NCBI RefSeq assembly: GCF_004011835.1 | Contig: NZ_RKLN01000003.1 | Location: 62,001-126,000 of the forward strand | Source of the DNA: Rhodococcus spongiicola | GTDB lineage: Bacteria > Actinomycetota > Actinomycetes > Mycobacteriales > Mycobacteriaceae | DNA: 64,000 bases | Reading direction: 5' to 3' | In this document: in pieces, positions 11,120 through 21,704 of the stretch | Layout of the letters: the number at the start of each line of letters is the position of its first letter | Numbering within the stretch: the stretch's first letter is position 1 | Translations under genes and position numbers: made by a program | The notes under the pieces: model-generated | Database searches by the model: none | Seen by the model: the letters and a program-made list of their open reading frames with translations, nothing else | Told to the model about the DNA's origin: nothing

Positions 11120-14100
11120 GCACCCTGCTGCGGGACGTCATCGACATCCCCGAACGCACCGGCGCCGACGACTACGTGCTGCGCCTGACCGACAGCACCG
11201 ACGACGACGCGCACATCCGCTCCACGTTGGGCGCCTACGTGCTCACCGACTCGCTGCGCGAGAACTTCTTGGCCGCACTCGATCTCGTCGCCAACGCGAT
11301 CGACAACAACACCTCCCGCGCCGCGTTCCTCACCGGCTCGTTCGGCTCCGGTAAGTCGCACTTCATGGCCGTGTTGTACGCGCTACTCGGCAACCATGCG
11401 GCCGCCCGCACCGCCCAGTACACCGCACTGACCGGCCACTACGACCAGGTGCTCGCCGGAAAGAAGGTTCTCCGGCTCACCTACCACCTGCTCGGCGCGA
11501 ACTCGTTGGAAGAGGCCATCCTCCGCGGCTACCTCCAGCAGATCGCCCGGCTGCACCCGGACGCGCCGCTGCCGGCCGTCCACGTCACCGACACCCTCCT
11601 CCGTGACGCCGAGAACCTGCGTGCCCGCATCGGCGACACCGCGTTCCTCGACGGACTCGGCGGCGAGGGCACCGGCGACGACGCCTGGGGTGGGCTGCTC
11701 GGCGGCAGCGGTTGGGACCTCGATCGCTACGACGCCGCCCGCCAAGCACCGGCGGAGGACCCGCGCCGCGCCGAACTGGTCTCCGCTCTCGTCCGCAGCT
11801 ATTTCGGCCACTTCGTCGAGCAGGCCGAGTACCTCGACCTCGACCGCGGCCTGGTCGCGATCACCGAGCACGCCAAGAGCCTCGGCTACGACGCGACCGT
11901 CCTGTTCCTCGACGAGCTCGTGCTGTGGCTGGCGTTCTCCGTGCGCGACAACGCGTTCTTCGCCCGCGAATCGCAGAAGATCACCAAGCTCGTCGAATCG
12001 TCCGGCACCCAGCGGCCCATCCCGCTGATCTCGTTCGTCTCCCGGCAGATGGACCTGCGCAAGTGGTTCGCCGACGCGGGCGCCTCCGGCGCCGAGCAGG
12101 AAGCCCTCGACCGCGCCTTCCACTACCAGAAGGAACGCTTCCGGGAGATCGCGCTCGGTGACGACAACCTCGCCGAGGTGGCGCACGCCCGCCTGCTGCG
12201 CCCCCGGGACGACGAAGCCGAGGCCGTCCTCACGGAGGCGTTCCGGTCCGTCAGTCGCACCCCCGACGTGTGGGACGTGCTGCGCGACTCGATGAACACC
12301 TCCGACGAGCACGGCGGCGCCTCCGAACGCGAATTCCAGCTCACCTACCCGTTCTCCCCGGCCCTCGTCGCAACCCTGCGGAACCTGTCGTCGGTGATGC
12401 AGCGCGAACGCACCGCCCTCAAGGTGATGCAGCGGATGCTCGTCGACCGGCGCGACACCCTCACCACCGCCGACCTCATCCCCGTCGGCGATGCGTTCGA
12501 CTACATCGTCGAGGGAAATACCCCTATCGACTCCCACGCCGGCACCATGTTCACCGCCGCCTCCGAGCTGTACCGCGGCAAGCTGCTGCCGCTGCTGCTG
12601 CGCAGCCACAACCTCACCGAGGAACAGCTCGCCACCACAACCGAGTCCGATCTGCAGGGTTTCCGGGCCCACGAGCGCATCGCCAAGACCCTGCTGCTGT
12701 CCGCGGTCGCGCCCAAGGTGCCGGCGCTACGGGAGATCACAGCCAAGCGTCTGGCCGCACTCAACCACGGCTCCATCAAGTCACGCCTGCGCGGTGGCGA
12801 GGCCCGCGTGGTGCTCGGGGTGGTCCGCGAATGGACCAAGGACGTACCCGAGATCAGCGTCTCCGAGGGCGCCGACCCGATCATCCGGGTCCAGCTCGCC
12901 GACGTCGACTACCAGTCCGTTCTCGAACGCGTCCGCGGCGAAGACAACCCCGGCCGCCGGCGCGTCCTGATCCGCACGCTCGTCCACCGCGCGCTCGGGG
13001 TCGCCACCAACCAGGACGACCTCGCCGGCGGCGCCTCACGCACCATCGTCTGGCGGGGCTCCCGCCGCGAGGTCGACGTGGTGTTCGGCAACGTCCGCGA
13101 TGCCTCCTCGTTGCCCGAGCAGAACTTCGACAACCGGCCGGGCACCTGGCGGCTCGTCGTCGACTACCCGTTCGACGAACAGAACTTCTCCGCCGCCGAC
13201 GACATCGCCCGCATCGACCGCCTTCTCGCCGGTGGCGACCGGCACACCATCGTGTGGCTGCCGCGCTTCTTCTCCGAGACCGCGATGAACGACCTGGCGC
13301 TCCTGGTCAAACTCGACTGGCTGTTCACCGGCAGTGGAGACCGCTGGCAGGAGAACTCCGACCACCTGTCCGCCTCCGATCGGGCGCAGGCCCGCGGCAT
13401 CCTCGAGAACCTGTACCGCGGCACCCTCGCCGCGTTCGAGAGGCTACTCGAGCAGGCGTACGGCATCGAGGCCATCGACCCCAAGCGGTTCGTGGACGAT
13501 CCCGGTCACACCGAGGTTCTGGTCTCGTTGAGCAAGGACTTCAGCCCCAAGCTGCCGGCCGCGAACACGCTCGAGGTCGCTTTCGGCAAGGTAATCGACC
13601 AGGCCTTCACAGCTTTGTACCCGAGCCACCCGCAGTACCCGGCCCCGGACGAGGAGGTGACCGTCCGCCAGTACGAGATCGTCCGCGACTACGTCGAGAA
13701 GGCCGCCACCGACCCCAACGGGCGCGTGCCCACCCTGCCCGGACCCGACCGCAAGGCCGTCCAGCGGATCGCCGGTCCCCTCAAGGTCGGCAAGGCCACC
13801 GAAGACCACTACCTGTTCGGGGAGGACACGTTCGCGTTCTGGGCCGGGGAACTCGACCGCGCCGCCGCCGAACACGATCCCGTCACCGTCGGAGCGCTCC
13901 AGCGCCGCATCGATGCGCTCAGCCCCGCCTGGGGCCTGCGACCGGACGCGCGGGATCTGGTGGTCGCCGCGTGGGCGCTGCTGCGCAAGCGGGCCTGGTT
14001 CGAGGCTGGCTCGCCGGTCACCCCGCCCAAGCTCGGCGCCCTGCGCGAGAACATCGAACTGCGCGCTGAACAGTTGCCCGAGCAGCAGGCCTGGGACACC

Positions 14101-14814
14101 GCCCGCCGACACGCCACCGACCTGTTCGGGTACACGATGCCGCGCACCTACCTCACCGGCGCCAACGTCGCCGAGTTCGCGCAGACCGTGCGGGCCAAGG
14201 CAGGGGATAAGCTCACCGATCTGCGGGGGCTGATCGAACGGCTCGATGCCGCGCACACCGTCCTCGCCCTGGACGCGGCCGAAGCGGATCGGCTCAGCGC
14301 CGCCCGCGAGCTCGTCGCGTTCCTCGACGCGCTGACCTCTACCGGCGGCAACGTCGCCCTCATCGACATGCTCGCGGGCACGAAGCTCGTCGTTGCGCCG
14401 CCAACAGCCGGCCAGTTGCGGGCCGAGGCGGGTCGGGACATGACCGCGCTGCGCACCTTCCAGTGGAAGCTGCTCGACACCGTGGTGGCCGGGGCCGACC
14501 AGCCGGGCGCGCGCGGCGACGCCGCGCGGGTGATTCTGAAGAACCTGCGCGAGGTGATCGTGACCCCGGGCCGGTCGCTGTACGACGAACTCTCCCGCGC
14601 CGAGAACCGCGTGGTGGACTGGGTGGTCGGAGGGCAAAGGAAACCGGATCCGGTGAAGCCGCCGACCGATGACGGTGAGGATGAGACCGTCGTCGTCAAC
14701 CCGGACAAGGTGACTCTGCGCAACCTAGGCGACCTCGACGACCTCACCGAGGAACTGCGAAAAGCCATCGAGCAAGACGGTTCCCGCGTGCGCGTGAAGT
14801 GGTGGATCGAATGA
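11116..14814 (+). CDS. pglY: BREX type 2 ATPase PglY
   Basis: 1232-residue P-loop ATPase. Walker A is GSFGSGKS (74-81) and Walker B is LFLDE (Asp266-Glu267), followed by a long helical C-terminal half. Its size and position between the nuclease-like gene and pglZ match PglY of BREX-2, the counterpart of BrxC in type 1. ATG 11116 overlaps the previous stop (ATGA). A much longer upstream in-frame extension (to 10885) would overlap the preceding gene and is not used. Its likely role is nucleotide-driven assembly with PglZ and PglX. Confidence 0.92.
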   Translation: MSTLLRDVIDIPERTGADDYVLRLTDSTDDDAHIRSTLGAYVLTDSLRENFLAALDLVANAIDNNTSRAAFLTGSFGSGKSHFMAVLYALLGNHAAARTAQYTALTGHYDQVLAGKKVLRLTYHLLGANSLEEAILRGYLQQIARLHPDAPLPAVHVTDTLLRDAENLRARIGDTAFLDGLGGEGTGDDAWGGLLGGSGWDLDRYDAARQAPAEDPRRAELVSALVRSYFGHFVEQAEYLDLDRGLVAITEHAKSLGYDATVLFLDELVLWLAFSVRDNAFFARESQKITKLVESSGTQRPIPLISFVSRQMDLRKWFADAGASGAEQEALDRAFHYQKERFREIALGDDNLAEVAHARLLRPRDDEAEAVLTEAFRSVSRTPDVWDVLRDSMNTSDEHGGASEREFQLTYPFSPALVATLRNLSSVMQRERTALKVMQRMLVDRRDTLTTADLIPVGDAFDYIVEGNTPIDSHAGTMFTAASELYRGKLLPLLLRSHNLTEEQLATTTESDLQGFRAHERIAKTLLLSAVAPKVPALREITAKRLAALNHGSIKSRLRGGEARVVLGVVREWTKDVPEISVSEGADPIIRVQLADVDYQSVLERVRGEDNPGRRRVLIRTLVHRALGVATNQDDLAGGASRTIVWRGSRREVDVVFGNVRDASSLPEQNFDNRPGTWRLVVDYPFDEQNFSAADDIARIDRLLAGGDRHTIVWLPRFFSETAMNDLALLVKLDWLFTGSGDRWQENSDHLSASDRAQARGILENLYRGTLAAFERLLEQAYGIEAIDPKRFVDDPGHTEVLVSLSKDFSPKLPAANTLEVAFGKVIDQAFTALYPSHPQYPAPDEEVTVRQYEIVRDYVEKAATDPNGRVPTLPGPDRKAVQRIAGPLKVGKATEDHYLFGEDTFAFWAGELDRAAAEHDPVTVGALQRRIDALSPAWGLRPDARDLVVAAWALLRKRAWFEAGSPVTPPKLGALRENIELRAEQLPEQQAWDTARRHATDLFGYTMPRTYLTGANVAEFAQTVRAKAGDKLTDLRGLIERLDAAHTVLALDAAEADRLSAARELVAFLDALTSTGGNVALIDMLAGTKLVVAPPTAGQLRAEAGRDMTALRTFQWKLLDTVVAGADQPGARGDAARVILKNLREVIVTPGRSLYDELSRAENRVVDWVVGGQRKPDPVKPPTDDGEDETVVVNPDKVTLRNLGDLDDLTEELRKAIEQDGSRVRVKWWIE

Positions 14815-17489
14815 GCACGCTCACCGCCACCCGGCCGATCATCGCCGCCAAGCTCGCCAAGGCCACCGAAAAGAGGTACCGGCACGGCGTGCTCGGTCTC
14901 CGTGCCACCCCCACCTGGGACGGCGGTACCTTCCAGCACGACGGGGTGCCGGTGACCGTCGCAGCGTGCCCGTCCACCCTCGCGGTGTGGGAGGCGCTCG
15001 AATCTCGGACCGACGGGCAGTGGCTGGTGATCCTGACCCCGGTCGACGAGAAGGACCTCGGCGACGGGGTGCTCGCTCACCTCGTCGACGGCCGTCTGCT
15101 CAGCCCCGACCCGTGGGACGCGCTGCGCTCGACGTTCGCCGCGACCACCATCGAGCCCGCCCTGTACCGGGTGTCCAACGATCGGGCGCTCGCGATCGGG
15201 CTGCTCGCCACGATCCCCACCACCGCGATCACGCCCGCACCGGGTGGTGTCCTCACCCGCGGTCACGCGATGGCCGCCGTCGCTTGCGGCGCACTCGCGA
15301 TGACCGACGACCCGGTCACCGAGATCGACACCCTCGCGATCCTCGAATGGAGCCGGCGCGCCGGTGTCGCCGACGACCTCGCCCGCCTGCGCGCCGACGG
15401 CGGCGCCGAACTGGTCGACGCCACCGACTCATGGCTCGCCGAACGCGCTGGACGTCTAGGCCCCGCCGTCACCGCGCTCCTGGCCGCCGGTCGCATCACA
15501 GATCTGGTGCCGTTCGGGCTCGTCGCCGGTGTTCTCGCCGACAACGCCCCGGGCGCCGAGTTGGCCCGTGGCATGTTCCTCGGGCGCTACGGCCTCACCG
15601 GACTCGGCGTCGACGACCTCGGCGCGTGGTACCGCGACACCGCGGGACTCGTGGTCGGCTCCCTCACCGCCCGCGAACGCCTGAACGTCCTCGAGGCTGC
15701 GGCCGCGCACGTACGGGAACTGGGCATCGAGTCCCTGGCTGAGCGCTCCGAACTGCTGCCGCAGGGCCTGACCGCCCGGCTGGATGCGCTCGCGAAGGCG
15801 GTCGAGGAGACGCTGTCCGCGGACCCCGACACAGTCCCTGCCGCCGGTACCGTCAACTCCGTGGAAGCGGCGTGGCAGGAGGTGACGCGGCATTTCCTCG
15901 CCCGCACCGATCCGTCGTGTCGTGCCGCCGAGGCGACGGTGCGGCTGCTGCGGTGGCTCGCCGTCGACGCCCCGGCGGCCGGCCCCGGAGAAACCACGAG
16001 CCTGGCCGAGCTCACCGACCGCTACGTGCAGGCCGACGGCTGGGTGGATGCCGCGCTCGCCGCCGCCCGCCGCGGTGCCGACCACCGTGCACTTGCCGAC
16101 ACCGCGTCCCGGGTCATCGACCGCGTTGCCGCCCGCCGCCGCGGGCACGACCGGCGCTTCGCGGCCGCGCTCGCCGACACCCCGCAACCGACCGGACTCG
16201 TCGTCGAACAGGTATTACCTACGGTGGTGCTGCCGCTCGCCAAGGCGCAGCCCACCCTGCTGCTGGTGGTCGACGCGCTGTCGGTGGCCGCGGCCACCGA
16301 ACTGGCCTCCGCTGCAGCCGAATCCGGGTGGAGCGAGGCGGCGGTGCTGAAATCGTCGCGCCGGACGGGCGCTCTGGCAGTGCTGCCGACGCTCACCCAG
16401 CGCAGCCGCTGCTCGCTGCTGACCGGGGACCTGCGCGAGGGCGGGGACGGCGCCGAACGCGCCGGGTTCCTCGACGCGCTGCGTGCGGCCGGGCTCGAGG
16501 CCGATGCTGGCCGCTCCGACCCGATCTTCCACAAGAAGGCCCTCGACACCGTGCCCGCGGGCGCAGACCTGGCTACCGAGGTCGCCAACGCGATCGCCGA
16601 CACCGAGGGCAGGCCGCTGGTGGCGGCGGTGCTCAACTACGTCGACGACACTCTTCACCACACCGATCCCGGCGGAACCGTGTGGGCCGTGGACACCATC
16701 ACCCATCTGCGTCCGTTGCTCCAAGCGGCGCAGCGCGCCGGCCGCGCGGTGATCGTCACCTCTGATCACGGGCACATCATCGAACGCCGCGACTCCGTCA
16801 AGCGTGAAAGGTCGAACCTGTACGGGCAGCGGGCACACGGCGACCTCGACTGCGTCGAGGACGGGGAGATCGTGGTCCGTGGGCCGCGGGTGCTCACCGA
16901 CAGCGGGGCGGTGGTCCTCGCCGTCGACGAGACCGTCCGCTACGGGTCCGTCAACGCCGGCTACCACGGCGGCGCCAGCCCCGCCGAGGCGGTAGTGCCG
17001 GTGCTCGCCCTGTACACGGGGGAGATACCGGAGCCCTTGAGCTCGCTCGACCCGGTCGAGCCGCAATGGTGGCACACCCCGGTCGACGTGGACGCGCCCC
17101 CGCCGGTGCCGATGTCCTCTCACGCCCCCGAGCAGGCCGCACCCACCCTGTTCGACGCCGAGGAGTCGGCCCCCGAGACCGGGGGTGTTGCCGAGCAGGT
17201 GCTGGCGACGAAGGTGTTCGCCGACCAGATCCGCTTGGCCGGGCGAATCGTGGTGCGTGAGCAGCAGATTCGGACGTTGCTTGCCGCCCTGCTGGCGGCG
17301 CCGGCGCGGGAGCTGACCACCGCACGGGCCGCCGCGATCCTCGGTCTCGCCCCTTCCCGTGTTGGGGGTGCCCTGCTGCAGATCAAGCGGGTGCTCGACG
17401 TCGAGGGCTACGAGGTGCTGCTGCTGGGCGGCGGTGTCGTCGGGGTCGACGAGGCGGCGCTGCGTGAGCAATTCGGGATCGGGCCGTGA
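14811..17489 (+). CDS. pglZ: BREX type 2 phosphatase-domain protein PglZ
   Basis: 892-residue signature BREX protein with an alkaline-phosphatase-superfamily PglZ domain. Metal-binding motifs visible are LLVVDALS (Asp488) and VTSDHGH (Asp652-His653-Gly654). The N-terminal half is helical. The last 100 residues contain a winged-helix-like part ([14 protein letters not shown]). PglZ proteins are required for BREX defence; some family members have metal-dependent nuclease activity in vitro. ATG 14811 overlaps the pglY stop; GTG 17486 of brxD overlaps its own stop. Confidence 0.94.
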   Translation: MSTLTATRPIIAAKLAKATEKRYRHGVLGLRATPTWDGGTFQHDGVPVTVAACPSTLAVWEALESRTDGQWLVILTPVDEKDLGDGVLAHLVDGRLLSPDPWDALRSTFAATTIEPALYRVSNDRALAIGLLATIPTTAITPAPGGVLTRGHAMAAVACGALAMTDDPVTEIDTLAILEWSRRAGVADDLARLRADGGAELVDATDSWLAERAGRLGPAVTALLAAGRITDLVPFGLVAGVLADNAPGAELARGMFLGRYGLTGLGVDDLGAWYRDTAGLVVGSLTARERLNVLEAAAAHVRELGIESLAERSELLPQGLTARLDALAKAVEETLSADPDTVPAAGTVNSVEAAWQEVTRHFLARTDPSCRAAEATVRLLRWLAVDAPAAGPGETTSLAELTDRYVQADGWVDAALAAARRGADHRALADTASRVIDRVAARRRGHDRRFAAALADTPQPTGLVVEQVLPTVVLPLAKAQPTLLLVVDALSVAAATELASAAAESGWSEAAVLKSSRRTGALAVLPTLTQRSRCSLLTGDLREGGDGAERAGFLDALRAAGLEADAGRSDPIFHKKALDTVPAGADLATEVANAIADTEGRPLVAAVLNYVDDTLHHTDPGGTVWAVDTITHLRPLLQAAQRAGRAVIVTSDHGHIIERRDSVKRERSNLYGQRAHGDLDCVEDGEIVVRGPRVLTDSGAVVLAVDETVRYGSVNAGYHGGASPAEAVVPVLALYTGEIPEPLSSLDPVEPQWWHTPVDVDAPPPVPMSSHAPEQAAPTLFDAEESAPETGGVAEQVLATKVFADQIRLAGRIVVREQQIRTLLAALLAAPARELTTARAAAILGLAPSRVGGALLQIKRVLDVEGYEVLLLGGGVVGVDEAALREQFGIGP

Positions 17490-18775
17490 GTGCCCCGGTC
17501 TCGCCGCGTCGGCGCCGGGAGATCCTCGACGCGCTACGTCGGGGCACCGTGCCCTCCAACGGGCTCGACCAGTTGGCGGTCGGACTCGGCCGCTTCGAGA
17601 CCGAACTCGACGCCGAACTGTCCGTGGTCGCCGCCGGCGGCGCGATGTTCAAGGCGGTGCGCGGCGACTACGGGTCCGGTAAGACGTTCTTCGCCCGCTG
17701 GCTCGCCGACCGCGCGACCAAACGCGGGTTCGCGGTGGCCGAGGTGCAGATCAACGAGATCGACACCCCGCTGCACAAGCTCGAGACCGTCTACCGGCGC
17801 AGCATCGAATCGCTGCACACCGCCTCCATCCCGCCGTCCGCGCTGCGCCCGATCCTCGACGCCTGGCTGTTCACCATCGAGGACGACGCCGCCGGGCAGG
17901 GCGTGAGCGTCGACGAGCTACTCGAGCGTCGCCTCACCGACGTCGCCACCCGGGCGCCGGTGTTCCCGATGGCCATCCGCGCGTACCGCAGGATGGTCGC
18001 CGAGGGCGACAACGACGGCGCCGACGGCCTCGTTGCTTGGCTCGGCGGCCAACCGCACGTCGCGGCGGCGGTCAAACGTCGGGCCGGGATCAAGGGCGAC
18101 CTCGACCACTTCCTCGCGCTCGGATTCCTCCGCGGTCTGCTCGCGGTCCTCGCCGACGCTGGGAACGCCGGGCTGGTGCTGGTGCTCGACGAGGTGGAAA
18201 CCCTGCAGCGGGTCCGCTCCGACGCCCGCGCCAAGGCCCTGAACGCGCTGCGGCAGCTGGTCGACGAGGTCCACGACGGGCACTTCCCGGGTCTGTACCT
18301 GCTGATCACCGGTACGCCCGCCTTCTTCGAGGGCCGGCAGGGCATCCAATTGCTGCCCCCGCTGGCTGATCGTCTGCACACCGACTTCTCCCGCGACCCG
18401 CGGTTCGACAACCCGCGCGCACCCCAGCTGCGGCTGACCGGCTTCGATTTGGACCGGCTCGTCGAACTCGGCGGCAGGGTGCGTGAATTGTTCTGCACCG
18501 GAATCGAATCCGCAGATCGGGTTCGGACGACAGCTGGCGACGAGTTCCTGCGACGATTCGCCGCGGCGGTAGCCGGCGGGCTCGGCGGTCGGGTCGGTAT
18601 CGCCCCGCGGTTGTTCCTGCGCAAACTCGTCGACGTGCTGGATGTGATCGAACTGCACCCGGAGTTCGACCCGTACACCGACTACGAGGTGAAGATCGCA
18701 GCATCGGAGCTGTCCGACGCCGAACGGGAGGCGGTCTCGGCGGACGACGTCGAGCTGGATATCCAACCGAACTGA
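17486..18775 (+). CDS. brxD: BREX type 2 ATP-binding protein BrxD
   Basis: 429-residue P-loop ATPase with Walker A GDYGSGKTFF (Lys66) and Walker B LVLVLDEVE (Asp235-Glu236). The GTG start sits in a GTGA overlap with pglZ. BrxD is a core gene of type 2 BREX and resembles AAA ATPases that load helicases, so it probably works with BrxHI. In the usual order brxHI follows directly; here a toxin-antitoxin pair sits between them after a 156-bp gap, the only sizeable break in the operon. Confidence 0.92.
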   Translation: MSAPVSPRRRREILDALRRGTVPSNGLDQLAVGLGRFETELDAELSVVAAGGAMFKAVRGDYGSGKTFFARWLADRATKRGFAVAEVQINEIDTPLHKLETVYRRSIESLHTASIPPSALRPILDAWLFTIEDDAAGQGVSVDELLERRLTDVATRAPVFPMAIRAYRRMVAEGDNDGADGLVAWLGGQPHVAAAVKRRAGIKGDLDHFLALGFLRGLLAVLADAGNAGLVLVLDEVETLQRVRSDARAKALNALRQLVDEVHDGHFPGLYLLITGTPAFFEGRQGIQLLPPLADRLHTDFSRDPRFDNPRAPQLRLTGFDLDRLVELGGRVRELFCTGIESADRVRTTAGDEFLRRFAAAVAGGLGGRVGIAPRLFLRKLVDVLDVIELHPEFDPYTDYEVKIAASELSDAEREAVSADDVELDIQPN

Positions 18776-18931
18776 AGCGGTGCCCGAATCCCCTCGCCGA
18801 ACTGCGCGCGGAAACCGGCATCACCGTGCTATCGATCCCGCTGCTCAGGGGCTCGCGGCGGGCGAACGCATGACCACCGACGACACCGTAATTGGTACCG
18901 ACAGTGGCACTGTCACTGGTACCGTGAGATC
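18776..18931. other. Gap brxD to antitoxin, with a possible short gene remnant
   Basis: This is the only clear intergenic space in the BREX operon. An open reading stretch of about 24 codons without a convincing start ends at TGA 18871-18873. It would read LAELRAETGITVLSIPLL followed by a basic tail, and it could be the end of a lost gene. The remainder holds the palindromic operator described separately. No terminator hairpin was seen. Confidence 0.4.
18894..18923. promoter_or_regulatory. Palindromic operator upstream of the RHH-Doc pair
   Basis: A perfect 15-bp palindrome, gacagtg-g-cactgtc (18900-18914), is flanked on both sides by ggtacc (18894-18899 and 18918-18923). It lies 9-38 bases before the antitoxin ATG. 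RHH antitoxins typically autorepress through such sites, so this probably gives the pair its own promoter inside the BREX operon. Confidence 0.65.
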
Positions 18932-19129
18932 ATGCCGGCCCTGAACATCACCTTCACCGACGAGGAGCACCGAGCGCTGCGCGAGGCAGCGGAGCGCGAG
19001 AACGTGTCCCTGCGCACGTTCGTCCACGACGCCGTGGTCGAGGCGGCGAGGTCGCGCAAGCACGTGCGCGACGAGATCCTCGCTCGGATCAACGACAAGT
19101 CCGCCGAACTTCACCGGCGGCTGGCTTGA
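18932..19129 (+). CDS. Ribbon-helix-helix antitoxin
   Basis: 65-residue protein. An N-terminal strand (ALNITFTDEEHRAL) and two helices (REAAERENVSLRTFVHDAV) fit the RHH_1/CopG DNA-binding fold. A charged C-terminal tail (KHVRDEILARINDKSAELH) probably wraps and neutralises the toxin. Its TGA overlaps the TTG start of the doc-like gene (TTGA), which couples translation. It should repress its own operator upstream. RHH antitoxins paired with Doc toxins are less usual than Phd-fold ones. Confidence 0.82.
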   Translation: MPALNITFTDEEHRALREAAERENVSLRTFVHDAVVEAARSRKHVRDEILARINDKSAELHRRLA

Positions 19130-19506
19130 TCGTCTATCTGGATCGCGAGGACGTGCTCGCGTGTGCAGCGAGTGTGTTCGGGCAACCGGCCGTCGTCCGG
19201 GACTTTGGTCTGCTCGATGCTGCGATCGCGCGAGCACAGAGCACGGTCTTCGGGCAGGACGCCTACCCGGGTTCGTGGATGAAGGCAGCCGCGCTGCTGC
19301 ACTCGATCGCCCGGAATCACGCACTCGCCGACGGCAACAAGCGCACCGCCTGGAACGCGGCATGGCTGTTTCTCGCCTACAACGGGATCGAGTTGGCCTA
19401 TGGCTTCGACGTCGATGTCGCAGAGCAGCTGATGAACGATGCGGCGGAGGGTGTAGTCGACGTCGAACAGGTCGGCGATGTGCTACAGCAGTTCCGGGAG
19501 CCATGA
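19126..19506 (+). CDS. doc: Doc-type (death-on-curing, Fic-fold) toxin
   Basis: 126-residue Fic/Doc protein. The active-site loop HALADGNKR starts at His65 and conforms to Hx(F)xD(G/A)NKR, so the catalytic residues are intact. Doc of phage P1 phosphorylates elongation factor Tu and stops translation; here the target is inferred from family. The TTG start is forced by the overlap with the antitoxin stop and by the family N-terminus IVYLDREDVL. The stop overlaps brxHI (ATGA), so toxin and BREX helicase are translated together. Confidence 0.9.
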   Translation: MIVYLDREDVLACAASVFGQPAVVRDFGLLDAAIARAQSTVFGQDAYPGSWMKAAALLHSIARNHALADGNKRTAWNAAWLFLAYNGIELAYGFDVDVAEQLMNDAAEGVVDVEQVGDVLQQFREP

Positions 19507-21596
19507 CGATCGACGCCTTTTCCCTCCTGCATCCCGGCGTCCGGTACCACCTGGCGAACACGCTGCGCTGGGACGGGTTACGACCCACCCAGGCGGCGGC
19601 GGTCGCGCCGATACTCGCCGGGGAGGACGCACTCGTGCTCGCTCCGACCGCCGGCGGCAAGACCGAGGCCGCGGCCTTCCCGCTGCTGTCGGTGATGGCC
19701 GAGCAGGACTGGGAAGGGGTGTCGGTGCTGTACGTGTGCCCGTTGCGGGCACTGTTGAACAACCTGCAGCCGCGCCTGCACGGCTACGCGCAGTGGCTCG
19801 GCCGCAGCGCCGCCGTCTGGCACGGAGATGTCGGACCGTCCGCGCGTGGACGGATCCTGCGGGAGCGTCCCGATATCCTGCTCACTACCCCCGAATCGCT
19901 CGAGGCGATGCTGGTGTCCACCAAGGTGGATCCGCGGGTGCTCTTCGCGGGGGTCCGTGCCGTCGTCGTGGACGAGGTGCACGCCTTTGCCGGTGACGAC
20001 CGCGGCTGGCATCTGCTCGCCGTCCTCGAGCGTCTGTCGCGGGTCGCCGGTCGTCAGATCCAGCGCATCGGACTGTCCGCGACCGTCGGCAACCCGGACG
20101 AGCTGTTGTGCTGGCTGCAAGGCGGTTTCGCCGACCGGGACAGGCGTGTGGTTGCGCCCGCGGTCGACGGTCCGGCAGTGCGACCGGACATCACCGTCGA
20201 CTTCGTCGGATCCGTTCCGAACGCCGCGACCGTCATCGCCTCGCTGCATCGGGGGGAGAAGCGACTTGTGTTCGTCGACTCCCGCCGACGTGCGGAGGAA
20301 CTCGGCGCCGCCCTCCGAGAGCGGGGTGTGACGACGTTCGTTTCGCACTCATCGCTTTCCGCGGCCGAACGACGCCAATCGGAGACGGCGTTCGCCGAGT
20401 CCCGTGACACGGTCATCGTTGCCACCTCTACCCTCGAACTCGGTATCGACGTCGGCGACCTCGACCGGGTCATCCAGATTGGGTCACCCCGGACGGTCGC
20501 CTCGTTCCTGCAGCGCCTCGGTCGCACCGGGCGCCGCGCGGGCACAGTCCGCAACTGCCTGTTCCTGTGCCTCGACGAGGAACAGGAACTTCACGCGCTC
20601 GGCATGTTGCACTGCTGGGCGCGAGGCTGGGTGGAGCCGATTACCCCGCCGCCAGCACCGCGACACATCGCCGCACAACAGGTGATGGCACTGTGCCTGC
20701 AGGAGCATCGCCTCGGGATCGCGTCCTGGCGTCACTGGTGGGGTTCGTTGGCGGTGTTCGACGACACCGCCAACGAAATCATGGAGTTCCTCTGTGCCGA
20801 AGGCTATTTCGAGCGAGATGGGGACTTCCTGCACATCGGGCCGGAGGCGGAACGGCGGTTCGGGCGCCGCTACTTCTCCGACCTCACCGCTGTGTTCAGC
20901 GCGCCCCCCGAATTCACGGTGCTGGCCGGGCGCAACGAGGTCGGCACCGTTGGCACCGATCTGCTGGTCGAGGAGGTCGAGGGTCCGCGCGTGCTGCTGC
21001 TCGCGGGCAGGTCGTGGAAGGTCACCCACGTCGACTGGCAGCGTCGCCGGTGTTTCGTCGACCCAGTCGAGACCGGAGGCAAGGCCAAGTGGTCCGGGCT
21101 CGGCGGCGGGGTGTCGTACGAGATCACACAGGGGATGCGGGCCGTGCTGCTCGGCCAGGCACCGTCCGGGGTGACACTCACCCGGCGGGCGCAGGCCGCG
21201 CTCGCGGAGCTGCGGGAGCGCTACGGCGATGCGATCGGACCGGACGCGGCCGTGGTCGCGCTGCCGTCCGAGGGGAGTGGACGCTGGTGGACGTGGGCGG
21301 GATCCGCTGCGAACCGCACTCTGCAGGCATCGTTGCCGACCCTGGTGGACCCCCGGCAGCGGATCGACGAGAAGTCGCTGCGACTGCTCCCCGGAATCGG
21401 GCCACGTGAGGTGTCCGACGCAATCGCCCGGATCGTCTGGCAACAGCCCGAGGTCGCGGCGAACGCGGTTGCCGGGCTGAAGTTCTCGGCGGCGTTGCCG
21501 CCCGGGCTGGCAGCAAGGACTTTGGCGGAGAGGATCGGGGACCCGCGCGGGGCAGCCCGTGCGGTAGAGGACCGCCGGATCATCAGTCGTACTTGA
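19503..21596 (+). CDS. brxHI: BREX type 2 DEAD/DEAH-box helicase BrxHI
   Basis: 697-residue superfamily 2 helicase resembling Lhr. Walker A is APTAGGKTEA (Lys53), motif II is DEVH (157-160), motif III is GLSATVGN, and motif VI is LGRTGRRAG. A C-terminal Lhr-like region follows. ATG 19503 overlaps the doc stop; longer upstream in-frame starts would lie within doc. This is the last BREX gene; a serine recombinase faces it across 108 bp. BrxHI is the accessory helicase of type 2 BREX. Confidence 0.92.
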   Translation: MTIDAFSLLHPGVRYHLANTLRWDGLRPTQAAAVAPILAGEDALVLAPTAGGKTEAAAFPLLSVMAEQDWEGVSVLYVCPLRALLNNLQPRLHGYAQWLGRSAAVWHGDVGPSARGRILRERPDILLTTPESLEAMLVSTKVDPRVLFAGVRAVVVDEVHAFAGDDRGWHLLAVLERLSRVAGRQIQRIGLSATVGNPDELLCWLQGGFADRDRRVVAPAVDGPAVRPDITVDFVGSVPNAATVIASLHRGEKRLVFVDSRRRAEELGAALRERGVTTFVSHSSLSAAERRQSETAFAESRDTVIVATSTLELGIDVGDLDRVIQIGSPRTVASFLQRLGRTGRRAGTVRNCLFLCLDEEQELHALGMLHCWARGWVEPITPPPAPRHIAAQQVMALCLQEHRLGIASWRHWWGSLAVFDDTANEIMEFLCAEGYFERDGDFLHIGPEAERRFGRRYFSDLTAVFSAPPEFTVLAGRNEVGTVGTDLLVEEVEGPRVLLLAGRSWKVTHVDWQRRRCFVDPVETGGKAKWSGLGGGVSYEITQGMRAVLLGQAPSGVTLTRRAQAALAELRERYGDAIGPDAAVVALPSEGSGRWWTWAGSAANRTLQASLPTLVDPRQRIDEKSLRLLPGIGPREVSDAIARIVWQQPEVAANAVAGLKFSAALPPGLAARTLAERIGDPRGAARAVEDRRIISRT

Positions 21597-21704
21597 GTCG
21601 CCGCTCTCTCGAGTGACGGGCGTCTCGATATTGTCCCTGCGCTTGCCACCGCGCCGATTGCGCCCCAGCAACTCGTCACTCGTCACATGACGAAATGATC
21701 CCCA

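Noticed and set aside
12270-14069. 599-codon frame overlapping pglY on the same strand
   Set aside because: Arg/Pro-rich +1 shadow; the pglY frame has Walker motifs and continuous homology-like sequence.
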